Part shown: positions 21,714 through 30,849 of the stretch, in pieces
Layout: each line of letters begins with the position of its first letter
How positions within the stretch are numbered: position 1 is the first letter of the stretch
NCBI GenBank assembly: GCA_963768025.1
Contig: CAVYGM010000013.1
Span: forward strand, 1 to 56,703
DNA length: 56,703 nt
Reading direction: 5' to 3'
Source of the DNA: CAVYGM01 sp963768025
GTDB taxonomy: Bacteria; Bacteroidota; Bacteroidia; Cytophagales; Spirosomataceae
Notes under the pieces: generated by a model
Database searches by the model: none
Seen by the model: only the letters and a program-made list of their open reading frames with translations
Told to the model about the DNA's origin: nothing
Program-made: the position numbers and the translations under genes

Positions 21714-23721
21714 TTAATCAACCTCGACAATCGAATGGAGGTGGAGGTTTTCTAGGGAAAAGACAATCTGACCGTTGGTGTACTCATACGACAGCGATTT
21801 TCCTTCGGGTTGCAGGGTAAGGCGGGTGGGTCGGCGCGGGTGGTTCAGGGTTACTTTCAAAGGTCCCAGGACGGGTACTTCATCAAAAGAGGCGGCTGAC
21901 TTGTGGGGTCCCGCCACGTTCAGCAGGTTCACCAACGTTTTGCCATCTTTTTCGTTGATGGCCACATGGACAAATTGCGACCCTGTTACCTGCACCTTGG
22001 GCGTGAAGAGTTTCTGTACCAGTTCCCCCACGAAGCGCCGGGCCTGGTACGATTCGTTTTTGAGGTAGGCGTCGGCCAGGCCCACGTACACGGCGGCGAT
22101 TTTGCCCTTTCCGTAGGTGGCGATGGTAGCCGCCGGGCCCAGCCCATTGCGCAGGTCGCGGGCATTGTAGGCACCACCAAACAGTTCGGTGGTTTTATCT
22201 GGGGTAAAGGTGCGGTAGTCGGTGGTAGTGGAGGTAATGAGTCCGGACGATCCGAAATGAATGGAGCCTTTTTTTACATCGCCCAGGGTCACACCCAGCG
22301 CTACCTTGAAGTTGTCCACGGCTTTGGGGCCAATCACCAGCAGGGTACCGCCCTTTTCTACGTAGAGCAACAGTTCCTTACGTTCGTCTATCCGAAAGTA
22401 CCTCCCACTCGGGTAGGACAATCAGCGGGTACTGATCCATCTTTCCCGTCAAAGCATGCGTCATCAGGATCTCGGTGGAGAGCTGGTTGTTGAGCAAGAG
22501 TTCCAGGATGCCTTTCAAGGCCTGCTGGCTACCGTTGGATTTGTAGACGGCATTGGTGAGGTGCTTTTGTCCAGCGGTGGAGTAGTAGAGGGCTACCTGC
22601 GGTACGGGTTTGGCTTTGTAACACCAGGCTTGCCGGGCCCGGCAAAACTCAGCCAGCTCAGCCATGGTACCAAAGGCCCAGGCCGGAAGTGAGGCATCCC
22701 GCGCCTGCGACCAATAGGCCTGAAAGCCTCCGCCCATGGCCAGTACCTGCGCGGCTTCCTGGGCGAGTTGGGTGGCCGACTTGGGGGCCTTCATGCCGCC
22801 CCAGTCACCGCCGAAGCTCCACGCCATCAGGTCCCAGGGGGTACCCTGCGGAGCTATGCAGCGAGCTTCGTATGCCCCGCTGAGCACACTGTTGAAAGGC
22901 GCAAAGTCGCCCGAAATAAAATCCACGGGTACGTTTACCGGTTCAGGCATAAAGGACGAAAAGGCCCAGTTGCTGGCTACCTGGAAGCGGGGGTTGTACT
23001 GGTGCAGAGCATTGGTATAGTGGGCAATGTAGTCGCGGAATTTTTTACGGGTAAATTCCAGCAGATCGTCGTAGTGGGGGTCGCCTTTCTTTTTGGGAGC
23101 AGTGGTGACGCCCGTTACTTTCTTAAACTCGGCTAGGGCGTCAGGGCGGTAGTCCAGCTCCACGGCCCAGCTATCCCCGTCGATCCAGACGCCGTCTACC
23201 CCGTAGTCGCTGATTTCTTTGAGTTGAGGAATGAGCAGGCTATCCGAATAGGCACTCCAAAAGGATATTTTTTGCGGATCGGGCTTGCCATTGGCATCCA
23301 GCCGGGCCCAGTGCGGATGGTGCTTTACTGCCTCATCGTCCCATACACCGGAGTAATGTACGTACAGGGCTACCCCATGCCGCTTTGTAACGGCTCGGAA
23401 TAGCTTCAACGGATCTTTGAGAAAATGCCCGGCGGAGTGCCCTGCCTTCGTCGGATAGCTCGATACACCCGGATGCCCTTTGCAGTCTATCTGAATGAAA
23501 TCAGGCTTGACGGCCGTCAGTAGGCTATCTACCATGCTTTCGGTGAGGGTCTTGCCGATGAGGGTATCGCCCAGCCCGGCGTGAAAATCAAAGTGCAGGC
23601 CAAAGAAACTATCGGACCGGCGCAGCGGGGTTTTCTGACCCCACGACAGATTTTGGAAAAGGCAGACACCAAAAATAACCAGTAGTCCGATCCGGTAGCG
23701 TGTGTTTTTCATGGGAATCAC
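21714..23721 (-). CDS. Secreted alpha-L-fucosidase-like glycosidase, one frameshift
   Basis: About 668 codons. After a signal peptide (to about residue 29) the N-terminal 340 residues look like a (beta/alpha)8 barrel of the GH29-like kind: FGLHFDFHAG, PDFIQIDCKGHPG, GVALYVHYSGVWDDEA and YGVDGVWIDGDSWAVE, the last being a likely site for the nucleophile Asp. The second half resembles the Rossmann-like and beta-sandwich domains that follow such barrels (LLVIGPKAVDNFK, LVNLLNVAGPHKS). The frame shifts near 22385, inside an otherwise continuous protein. It overlaps the end of rhaM by 4 nt. The substrate is not proven: an L-fucoside or a related 6-deoxysugar would fit the neighbouring rhamnose mutarotase. 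Confidence 0.65.
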
Positions 23722-24032
23722 ATCCTAAAAACTTCGGGACAAGGTACCACGACCGGAGAGTTATCGGGGTTGACCTCCATAATATCGGCCATGTAGTCCC
23801 ACCAGGTGCGCATGATAGGCTGGGCGGGCAGGTCGACGAGTTCCTGCGGAGGGTTCACCTTCTGAAAAGCAAAAAGAGAGAGGGTAGCTTCGTCCAGAAA
23901 AATGTAGTATTCGGTTATACCGGCCTTTTCTAAAAGCTGCTTTAATTCAGGCCAGATGGTGTCATGTCGCCTTTTGTATTCTTCCTCATATCCGGGTTTT
24001 AGCTTCATCCGGAACGCGTTGATTTGGGTCAT
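23718..24032 (-). CDS. rhaM: L-rhamnose mutarotase (RhaM/DUF718 family)
   Basis: RhaM interconverts the alpha and beta anomers of L-rhamnose. The 104-residue product begins MTQINAFRMKLKPGYEEEYKRRHD; the His-Asp-x-IWPE segment (His at 23), the YYIFLDEATLSLFAF strand and WWDYMADIMEVNPDN match the family. I prefer the ATG at 24032 over an in-frame GTG at 24050, because the shorter form has the usual length and the GTG lies inside a repeat. The four-base overlap with the next gene suggests coupled translation. Related family members act on L-fucose, so the exact sugar is inferred from family resemblance. Confidence 0.88.
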   Translation of the reverse strand: MTQINAFRMKLKPGYEEEYKRRHDTIWPELKQLLEKAGITEYYIFLDEATLSLFAFQKVNPPQELVDLPAQPIMRTWWDYMADIMEVNPDNSPVVVPCPEVFRM

Positions 24033-24040
24033 GGGTGTTT

Positions 24041-24114
24041 TTTTAGACACGGAGTTTCACGGAGCTTACTCCATGTACCTCTGTGCCATAACTTTTGAAA
24101 CTCAGTGTCTAAAA
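24041..24114. repeat. Long imperfect inverted repeat between rhaM and the DUF1501 gene
   Basis: An 18-nt arm at 24041-24058 pairs with 24097-24114 with a single mismatch. The arms share the core GAAACTCnGTG, which is also found in the spacer on the other side of the DUF1501 gene. It could act as a hairpin in the operon mRNA or be an intergenic mobile repeat. Confidence 0.7.
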
Positions 24115-24127
24115 TTTCTACTAAAAA

Positions 24128-25612
24128 TCAAGCCAAAATAGGCCGTATGATCTTCCCCGCCGTGTCCGTTAGCCGGAAGTTTCGGCCCTGGAAGGGATAG
24201 GTAAACTTTTCGTGATCAAAGCCCATCAGGTGCAGAATGGTGGCCTGCAAATCGTGTACATGGGTTTTGTCTTTGACGCCATAGTACCCCAGGTCGTCGG
24301 TTTGGCCGTGGCTGTACCCTTTCTTGACTCCGCCGCCGGCCATCCACATGGTAAAAGCCTCCAGGTGGTGGTCGCGGCCCATGAAGGGGAGTACCTGTCC
24401 GTTGCGGTTTTCCTGCATGGGGGTCCGGCCAAACTCGCCGCCCCATACCACCAAAGTTTCGTCCAGGAGCCCGCGCATTTTCAGATCCTGCAATAGCCCG
24501 GCTACGGCTTGGTCGGACTCTTTACACTTGTCGCGCAGGCCGATTTCCAGAGCACCGTCTGAACTGGTACCGTGGGTATCCCAGCCCCAGTCAAAGAGCT
24601 GCACAAAGCGCACCCCGTTTTCGACCAGCTTGCGGGCCAGCAGGCAGTTCATGGCAAAGGAGCCGTCGCCGGGCTTCACCCCGTACATATCCAGAATGTA
24701 CTGCGGCTCTTTGGACACATCCATGACCTCGGGTACCGACATCTGCATCCGGAAGGCCATTTCGTACTGGCTGATGCGCGTCAGAATTTCGGGGTCCTGT
24801 ACTTCCTCGTACGTTTGGCGGTTGATCTCGTTGATGGCTTCGATGGTTTGCTTGCGCAGGTCGCGGTTCATGCCGTTGGGGTCAGATACGTACAGTACCG
24901 GATCGCCGCCGGTGCGGCACTGCACGCCCTGGTATACCGTAGGCAGGAAGCCACTGCCCCACACGCTCTTGCCCGCGTCGGGCTGCTTGCCGCCCGAGGC
25001 TAGTACGATGAAGCCCGGCAGGTTCTGATTTTCCGAGCCCAACCCGTACACCGACCAGGCCCCCAGGCTAGGCCGCCCCAGCCGCGCACTACCCGTATGC
25101 ATGAGCAGCTGCGCGGGAGCGTGATTGAACTGGTCGGTATGCATGGCTTTGAGGAAACTTACCTCGTCGGACACGGTCTGCAGGTAGGGGAGGTAGTTCG
25201 AAATCCAGGCACCGGACTGGCCGTGCTGCTTAAACTCCCCTTGTGGGCCGAGCATTTTGGGTACCCCCTGGATAAATGCAAACTTCTTTCCCTCCAGAAA
25301 CTCCGCCGGACAGTCCTTACCGTGGTACTTGGCCAGTTCGGGTTTGTAGTCGAACAGTTCGAGCTGCGACGGCGCCCCGGCCATGTGGATGTAGATCACC
25401 CGCTTGGCCTTGGGCGCAAACTGTGGCATCCGCACCGCCATGGGGTCGGTGGGGATGGCAGGAACCGCCTGATCGGTGGTGTTGGTGACACACCCACCCA
25501 TCAGCGATCCCAGGCCAATGGCACCCAACCCAAAGCTACATTCTTTGAGGAAATGCCGCCGGGTCTGGCGCTGGAGTTCGGCGTGTTGGAGTTCTTTTAG
25601 GAGTTTGTTCAT
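24128..25612 (-). CDS. Tat-exported DUF1501 protein
   Basis: An intact 494-residue DUF1501 protein of the alkaline-phosphatase/sulfatase-like fold. The N-terminus has a twin-arginine signal (RQTRRHFLKECSFGLGAIGLGSL) that runs into GGC, a possible lipobox, so it is exported folded and perhaps lipid-anchored. Typical segments are RVIYIHMAGAPSQLELFDYKP, GQSGAWISNYLPYL, SGSARLGRPSLGAWSVYGLG-like text around 155-175, VQLFDWGWDTHG, and VVWGGEFGRTPMQEN. The enzymatic role of DUF1501 proteins is not established. In planctomycetes and Bacteroidota they are paired with PSCyt1/DUF1549/DUF1553 proteins, and that partner is present two genes upstream. Confidence 0.88.
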   Translation of the reverse strand: MNKLLKELQHAELQRQTRRHFLKECSFGLGAIGLGSLMGGCVTNTTDQAVPAIPTDPMAVRMPQFAPKAKRVIYIHMAGAPSQLELFDYKPELAKYHGKDCPAEFLEGKKFAFIQGVPKMLGPQGEFKQHGQSGAWISNYLPYLQTVSDEVSFLKAMHTDQFNHAPAQLLMHTGSARLGRPSLGAWSVYGLGSENQNLPGFIVLASGGKQPDAGKSVWGSGFLPTVYQGVQCRTGGDPVLYVSDPNGMNRDLRKQTIEAINEINRQTYEEVQDPEILTRISQYEMAFRMQMSVPEVMDVSKEPQYILDMYGVKPGDGSFAMNCLLARKLVENGVRFVQLFDWGWDTHGTSSDGALEIGLRDKCKESDQAVAGLLQDLKMRGLLDETLVVWGGEFGRTPMQENRNGQVLPFMGRDHHLEAFTMWMAGGGVKKGYSHGQTDDLGYYGVKDKTHVHDLQATILHLMGFDHEKFTYPFQGRNFRLTDTAGKIIRPILA

Positions 25613-25739
25613 TGTATTCGGGTAATTTTTTTAAACGCAAAGAGCGCGGGGGCTGGCGCGGAGAACGCAAAGAAAAACTCTTTGAAACTCTGTGCTTAAA
25701 CACTCTAAACTCTGTGGTTAGCCTAACAATACAACATCA
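25613..25739. repeat. Degenerate intergenic repeat upstream of the DUF1501 gene
   Basis: The 10-mer AAACTCTGTG occurs at 25685-25694 and 25707-25716 (22-nt period), with related GCAAAGA words upstream at about 25637 and 25667. Its GAAACTCnGTG core matches the inverted repeat on the other side of the DUF1501 gene. Confidence 0.55.
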
Positions 25740-27066
25740 CTATATACGAATTCCCCACGTATCATTCATATCCCGGCCGAGGAGCGCGTTGGCTTCTTTA
25801 TCATTCTTGAAGGTTTCCTTTTTGGGGTTCCACTGCAAAGGACGGCCCAGCTGATAAGCAATGTTGCCGATGTTGCAGACCGAGGCCGTGCGGTGGCCGA
25901 TCTCGACGTCACAAACGGGCTTGGTGCGGTTGCGCATGGCGTCCAGGAAATCCTTGTAGTGGTTTTCGCTTTTGTAGACATGCTTTTCGGATTCACCAAT
26001 CACCTTATCTTTTAACGAGGCCGGGGTAGTTTCGAGTTTCTTGCGTTGTACTTTTAGATCTCCCTCGCTACCAATAAAATGGATGGCATTGTTCCAGTCC
26101 CACTTTTCGTGGGTCATGGTGATGCCGTTGTCGTAGCGGTAGGTCAGGAAGGGGTGATCTTTGCCGTCGGGGGCAATAACCTCCACGGGGCCGCTGTCGT
26201 CCATGCCGAGGGACCACTGCACAATATCGAACATGTGCGCACCCCAGTCGGTCACCATGCCACCGCCAAATTCTTTGTAAAGCCGCCAGTTGGGAAATAC
26301 ATCCTTAGAGGTAGGCGGGGCCAGCTCCGAATTGAAATTAACAGGAGCATTCGGGCCAAGCCAGGCCGTCCAGTCCAGCCCGTCGGGGATAGGCTCGGCG
26401 GCTAGCGTGTAGGGTACGGGTGGGGGGCCTACATTTACTTTGATATGCTTGATATCCCCGATGTAGCCATTGCGGATCAGCTCGGCCGTTTGCCGGAACT
26501 CCGGCCAGGAGCGCTGCATGCTGCCGGTTTGAAACACGCGCTTGTACTTGCGGGCGGCATCTACCATGGCCCGTCCTTCGCGCACGGTGAGCGAGAGTGG
26601 TTTTTCACAATAAATATCCTTCCCGGCTTCGGCGGCCCGCACGGCCATGGCCGCGTGCCAGTGGTCGGGGGTAGCAATCACCACGGCATCTACATCCTTT
26701 GCGGGCTAGTAATTCCCGGAAGTCGTTGTATACCGGAATATCGGAGTAGCCTCCGGCTTCGGTACTTTTCTCGTAGTGGGCTTTTATCCGGTCCAGCGTT
26801 AGCTGGGCTTTGGCTTTGTATACCTCACTTATGGCCACAATGCGGGTTTCGCCCGTAGACAGAAAGGAATTGGTGAGCCCTTTTCCCTGCTTGCCGGTAC
26901 CGATAAAGCCCAGCGAAATCATATCACTCGGGGCCAGGTAGCGGGAGCCGTCGGGGCGCTTGCCTCCAAGCACGAAGCGGGGTACAATCATAAAGCCAGC
27001 CGCTGCGGCCGCGGCTTTGCCAACAAAATTCCGGCGGGAGAGTAGGTGCTTGTCTTGTTTGTTCAT
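25740..27066 (-). CDS. Tat-exported Gfo/Idh/MocA-family oxidoreductase, one frameshift
   Basis: An NAD(P)-dependent sugar oxidoreductase-like protein. The N-terminus LLSRRNFVGKAAAAAAGFMIVP is a twin-arginine signal, so it works in the periplasm. The Rossmann domain has MISLGFIGTGKQGKG (residues about 49-63) and the catalytic-site motif AGKDIYCEKPLSL. The C-terminal domain shows GGGMVTDWGAHMFDIVQW. The frame changes near 26695, inside the run reading ARKGC and then VDAVVIATPDHWHAAMA; joined length is about 442 residues. Exported members usually carry a tightly bound cofactor and act as glycosidases or redox enzymes on sugars, so the reaction cannot be named. It sits between the PSCyt gene (60-nt gap) and the DUF1501 gene. 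Confidence 0.85.
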
Positions 27067-27126
27067 CTTTTTATTGAGTTAAGGAAATAGTTCATGTTTA
27101 TGAGATCAGAATTACTTACCAGACTG

Positions 27127-29871
27127 TCATTCCTTGGTCACCACCCGATCCAGATTCAGGAGTACGTTGGCGGATACCGTCAGGGCTGCTAGTTCGGGGG
27201 TTTTGGTATCGCTGTATCGGAGCAGAGTGTCCATTTCAGCGGGATTTTTTTGATAGCCCGCCAGCGCATTTCGGTATACTTTTTCCAACACCATCAGATT
27301 TTGGCTTTCCATAGGTTGATGCGTCAGTAGACGGTACCCCTCTTTCAATTGCTGCTCGGGAGTTTTTCCCCGCTTCTGCATGGTGTAGGCCAGTTTTTGG
27401 GCCGCTTCGAGATACACAGGGTCGTTCAGGGTCACCAGGGCCTGCAAGGGCGTGTTGGTGCGGATGCGCCGCGACTGGCAAAATTCCCGGCTGGGGGCAT
27501 CGAACGTGGTCATGGAGGGGTAGGGAGCGGTGCGTTTCCAATACGTATACAGCGCCCGACGGTAGCGGTCTTCTCCTTCGCTGGGGAGCCACTTTTCACC
27601 ATTGTAAGGCGAAAGCCAGATGCCTTCGGGCTGTGGCGGCATTACGCCGGGACCGTACATTTTTTTGGAAAGCAGGCCACAAGCGGCCAGGGCCTGGTCG
27701 CGGACCTGCTCGGCGCTCAGGCGTACCCTCGGACCACGCGCCAGCCAGGTATTGAACGGGTCTTTGTCTATTTTCTGCCGGTCGGCTTCCGAGCTTTGGC
27801 GGTAGGTAGCCGATAGCACGATTCGTTTCAAAAGCTTCTTGGTACTCCACCGGTCGTCTTCCATGTAGGCCACGGCCAGCCAGTCGAGGAGCTCGCGGTG
27901 GGTAGGTTCGATGCCCTGCGAGCCAAAATCCTCCACCGTCTCGACGATACCCGTGCCGAAGAGCTGCTCCCAGAGGCGGTTCACCATCACCCGGGCGGTG
28001 AGGGGGTTGTCGCGGTGGGAAATCCAGCGCGCCAGTCCCAGGCGGTTGGCAGGCATATCCTGGGTGAATTTTCCGAGGGCGGCCGGTACGCCCGGTTTTA
28101 CCTCCTTGCCTGCCACCATCCAGTTCCCCCGCTCAAACACGTGGGTCTTACGGGCCAGGTAGTCGCGGCCTTCCCAGAGGATGGGCGTACTTTCGGTGCG
28201 GGCTTTCAGGAGGTGAATATACTCATTTTTGATGGCAGCAAATTCGGGATTGTCTTCGCCGGGGAGTGCTTTTTGGAAAGAAACCCATTTGATCTGAATC
28301 CACTTTTCCGGATTTTTGGGGCTTTGGAAGGACATATATAGTGAATGGGTACCCTTCACATCGGGCAGCGGAATCGCCAGTACGGTATCCCGGTTGGGTA
28401 TCTGCACGTGCGCCAGGATCTCACCCGCCAGCGAATCCAGGTGCAGGGTCATGCGGGCATTCTCGGCACCCGTCGAAACGCTCATCAGCATCCGGTTTTT
28501 GCCGGTAAGCGGTATGCCCTTGATGCGGGACGAACCACCGTCCTGTCCCCCGTAGTACTTGGCGTCGAGCAGCGATGACTTTACGTACTCGTCAAAATCA
28601 TGGGAGTTAATCTTGGGCTCCATCACCCGGATAAACTGCGCCACTTCCCGCGCCTGGTTTTTATCGTACTGATTTACCCAGGCCTTTACCCGTTCCACGC
28701 GGGCAGAATCATCGCCTTTGAATAACCGTAGCGTGGGAGTATCACTTGTTACGTCTTCATCGCGCGTATTATTAAAAAACGCCATGTACTTATAGTAGTC
28801 CTCGTGCCGGATGGGGTCGTAGGGATGGCTGTGGCACTGCACGCATCCGAATGTAGTACCCTGCCATACTTCCCAGGTAGTATTTACCCGATCAATGAGC
28901 GCTGCCACGCGAAATTCCTCGTCCTGAGTACCCCCCTCGTCGTTGTTCATGGTGTTGCGGTGGAAGCCGGTGGCGATCAACTGCTCGTCGGTCGGGATCG
29001 GGTTCTGCTTAGAGGTCATCAGGTCGCCAGCCAGCTGTTCTTTGGTAAACTCGTCGTAGGGTTTATCTTCGTTGAAAGCCCGTATGACGTAGTCGCGGTA
29101 GCGCCAGATACTCCGGCCGGGGTCGCGCTCGTAGCCTTTGGTGTCGGCGTAGCGGGCCAGATCCATCCATAGGGCGGCCCAGCGTTCGCCGTAAGCCGAT
29201 GACTTCAATAAGCGATCCACCACCTTCTCGTAGGCGTCGGGTGCTTTGTCCTGAATAAAGTTTCGGGTTTCCTGTTCAGTGGGGGGGAGGCCGGTCAGGT
29301 CCAGGCTCACGCGCCGGATCAGGGTGGCGCGGTCGGCTTCGGGGGCGGGGGAAAGGTGTTTTTTAGTTAGCTTTTGGAGCACAAAGTTGTCGATCTCATT
29401 GCGGGGCCAGTTGGCTTGCTTCGTATCGCCCAGGCCAAAGCGGGCCCAGATACCCCCGGCAGCAGGTACCTTGGGTCGCTCCACGCGGTCGTAGGCCCAG
29501 TGGTTGCCCCAGTTGGCTCCCTGGTTGACCCATCGTTTCAGGGTACTTATTTCCTCGTCGGAAAGGGCCGGTTTGTCTTTTGGCATTTTTTCGTCCGGAT
29601 CAGTACTCAGAATGCGCCGGATCATCTCACTAGCGTCGGCGTCGCCCCGTACCACCGGATGCTTGCCCGACTTGCCCGGCTGTAGCATTTCCTGCTCGAA
29701 TAGGAAGCTCACGTTGCCGGCTTTTTTGACTCCCCCGTGGCAGGCCATGCAGTTCTTGTTCAGAATAGGCTTCACCTCGCTGTTGAAATCTACCTTTTTA
29801 TCAAAAACACCCAGTCCAAAAATGAGCAGCACACTCACTCCCAAGCCCGCAATGATTATCGTATTTTTCAT
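27127..29871 (-). CDS. PSCyt1-DUF1549-DUF1553 (PSD1) cytochrome protein
   Basis: An intact 914-residue protein. Residues 1-25 form a membrane anchor or signal. A planctomycete cytochrome domain follows with haem motif CMACH at 41-45, MPKDKPALSDEE and WVNQGANWG. DUF1549 (about 155-365) contains RVSLDLTGLPPT, YADTKGYERD and a second haem-like CVQCH at 343-347. A central lectin-like region and DUF1553 (about 595-880) carry NRLWEQLFGTGIVET, FGSQGIEPTHRELLDWLA and the DAPSREFCQSRR segment. This architecture is abundant in planctomycetes beside DUF1501 genes and is thought to serve sugar breakdown, but the biochemistry is not established. It is the first gene of the six-gene minus-strand set. Confidence 0.9.
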   Translation of the reverse strand: MKNTIIIAGLGVSVLLIFGLGVFDKKVDFNSEVKPILNKNCMACHGGVKKAGNVSFLFEQEMLQPGKSGKHPVVRGDADASEMIRRILSTDPDEKMPKDKPALSDEEISTLKRWVNQGANWGNHWAYDRVERPKVPAAGGIWARFGLGDTKQANWPRNEIDNFVLQKLTKKHLSPAPEADRATLIRRVSLDLTGLPPTEQETRNFIQDKAPDAYEKVVDRLLKSSAYGERWAALWMDLARYADTKGYERDPGRSIWRYRDYVIRAFNEDKPYDEFTKEQLAGDLMTSKQNPIPTDEQLIATGFHRNTMNNDEGGTQDEEFRVAALIDRVNTTWEVWQGTTFGCVQCHSHPYDPIRHEDYYKYMAFFNNTRDEDVTSDTPTLRLFKGDDSARVERVKAWVNQYDKNQAREVAQFIRVMEPKINSHDFDEYVKSSLLDAKYYGGQDGGSSRIKGIPLTGKNRMLMSVSTGAENARMTLHLDSLAGEILAHVQIPNRDTVLAIPLPDVKGTHSLYMSFQSPKNPEKWIQIKWVSFQKALPGEDNPEFAAIKNEYIHLLKARTESTPILWEGRDYLARKTHVFERGNWMVAGKEVKPGVPAALGKFTQDMPANRLGLARWISHRDNPLTARVMVNRLWEQLFGTGIVETVEDFGSQGIEPTHRELLDWLAVAYMEDDRWSTKKLLKRIVLSATYRQSSEADRQKIDKDPFNTWLARGPRVRLSAEQVRDQALAACGLLSKKMYGPGVMPPQPEGIWLSPYNGEKWLPSEGEDRYRRALYTYWKRTAPYPSMTTFDAPSREFCQSRRIRTNTPLQALVTLNDPVYLEAAQKLAYTMQKRGKTPEQQLKEGYRLLTHQPMESQNLMVLEKVYRNALAGYQKNPAEMDTLLRYSDTKTPELAALTVSANVLLNLDRVVTKE

Positions 29872-30367
29872 ACTATGCTTTGCAAATGAACTCTGCCAGA
29901 GGAAACCCGGTGGTACGTATTAAACGAACCTCCTTGTAGAATAACTATACCTGGTAGTAAAGAACGATATACTTTAAATATAATAGAGATTTTTGTGAAT
30001 TAGTTTGATAATGATCCATTTAATGTCTTGGAAGAAGTACATAGGCTCCGATTGGGCCCGGATAGTTACCGAACATTCCCTGTCTTTTTTGTTAATCTTC
30101 CTTTTTTTCTATTGGTAGGTCACTTGTTTCCTTGGCTTGCCCTTGACTGGGGTAGGGCGCAGTTGGAACTTTCCCATTCTTTTTTATGACTATTCTTTTT
30201 GATTCGTATCTACCACAGTATCATGGTATTTAAGTTGAAACAGGTAGACAAAAATAGCTCTGATTTTAATTACAAAAATAATTATTGAATAAGTACAATT
30301 ATATTTTGTGATTCATAGTTAAAACATACTATATGTACTAGAATAGTTAAATTTTTATTAAAAAATA
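29872..30367. other. A/T-rich divergent spacer
   Basis: No gene is seen between the start of the PSCyt gene and the promoter at 30368. The composition is strongly A/T-rich. Promoter elements for the leftward operon are expected here, but no clear TTTG/TAnnTTTG pair was found on the minus strand. Confidence 0.4.
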
Positions 30368-30399
30368 TTTGGCATTTAGTTGCTTTAACAATACATTTG
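30368..30399 (+). promoter_or_regulatory. Strong Bacteroidota-type promoter match
   Basis: TTTG (30368-30371), a 20-nt spacer and TACATTTG (30392-30399) match the Bacteroidota primary-sigma consensus (-33 TTTG, -7 TAnnTTTG) at every defined base. Transcription would begin near 30405, about 445 nt before the susC start, giving either a long leader or a separate small RNA. Confidence 0.65.
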
Positions 30400-30404
30400 A
30401 TATG

Positions 30405-30632
30405 TCGTTTAAGAAATGACAAAATCTTCAATGAAGAAAAACAAGTTTCCAGCCGCACTCGAAACTTGTTTGAGCCGAGAGTTGAACTGCCGGGTCGTAT
30501 GACACGGAAAAGTTCAAAAATGGACCCTGCGAATCTGTTGTCGTAACAGGTCGCGCTGTATTCAGTTTACACAAAAAATCCGATGACTCAGTAATTCATT
30601 TTACTGATGCAGGCTAGCTTTTTGTCTTTTTT
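30405..30632 (+). ncRNA. Candidate structured small RNA or susC leader
   Basis: This stretch has no reading frame of note but contains a row of stem-loops right after the promoter: AAACAAGTTTC/GAAACTTGTTT (30439-30449 with 30461-30471, perfect 11 bp), TTGAACT/AGTTCAA with inner CCG/CGG (30482-30488 with 30511-30517), GCGA+CTGTT/AACAG+TCGC (30529-30554) and CAGTA/TACTG (about 30590-30605). T-rich DNA (TTTTTGTCTTTTTTG, 30619-30633) follows, which could end the RNA. I cannot assign it to a known RNA family. It may also be an untranslated leader controlling susC. Confidence 0.4.
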
Positions 30633-30731
30633 GAACGTGAAAGTCCCTGTACTCAGACTATAAGCATTTTCATAACCTAATCTAAATAGAATCGTCAGGA
30701 AACGGCTTACCAGATAAGCCTTCAAATCAAG

Positions 30732-30802
30732 AATTATGGCTGTGGGGTTCGTTCAGACGTGTGTGCGGCCCACGAGCAGGGCGAACAGCCACAGCCATAA
30801 TT
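30732..30802 (+). promoter_or_regulatory. Large hairpin in the leader of the third susC gene
   Basis: AATTATGGCTGTGG (30732-30745) pairs perfectly with 30789-30802, extended by GTTCG/CGAAC (30747-30751 with 30782-30786). It ends 47 nt before the susC start. Position suggests a role in the susC leader, but the loop contains a 13-mer resembling a sequencing-adapter sequence, so an artefact must be excluded. Confidence 0.5.
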
Positions 30803-30849
30803 TTTACCCAAATCTATCTCTTACTTAATCTAAACTGAAAAAATTGCAG

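Noticed and set aside
30751..30763. Adapter contamination as a firm conclusion
   Set aside because: The match is only 13 nt, stops where the adapter would continue, and lies in an otherwise ordinary leader; it is reported as a caution only.
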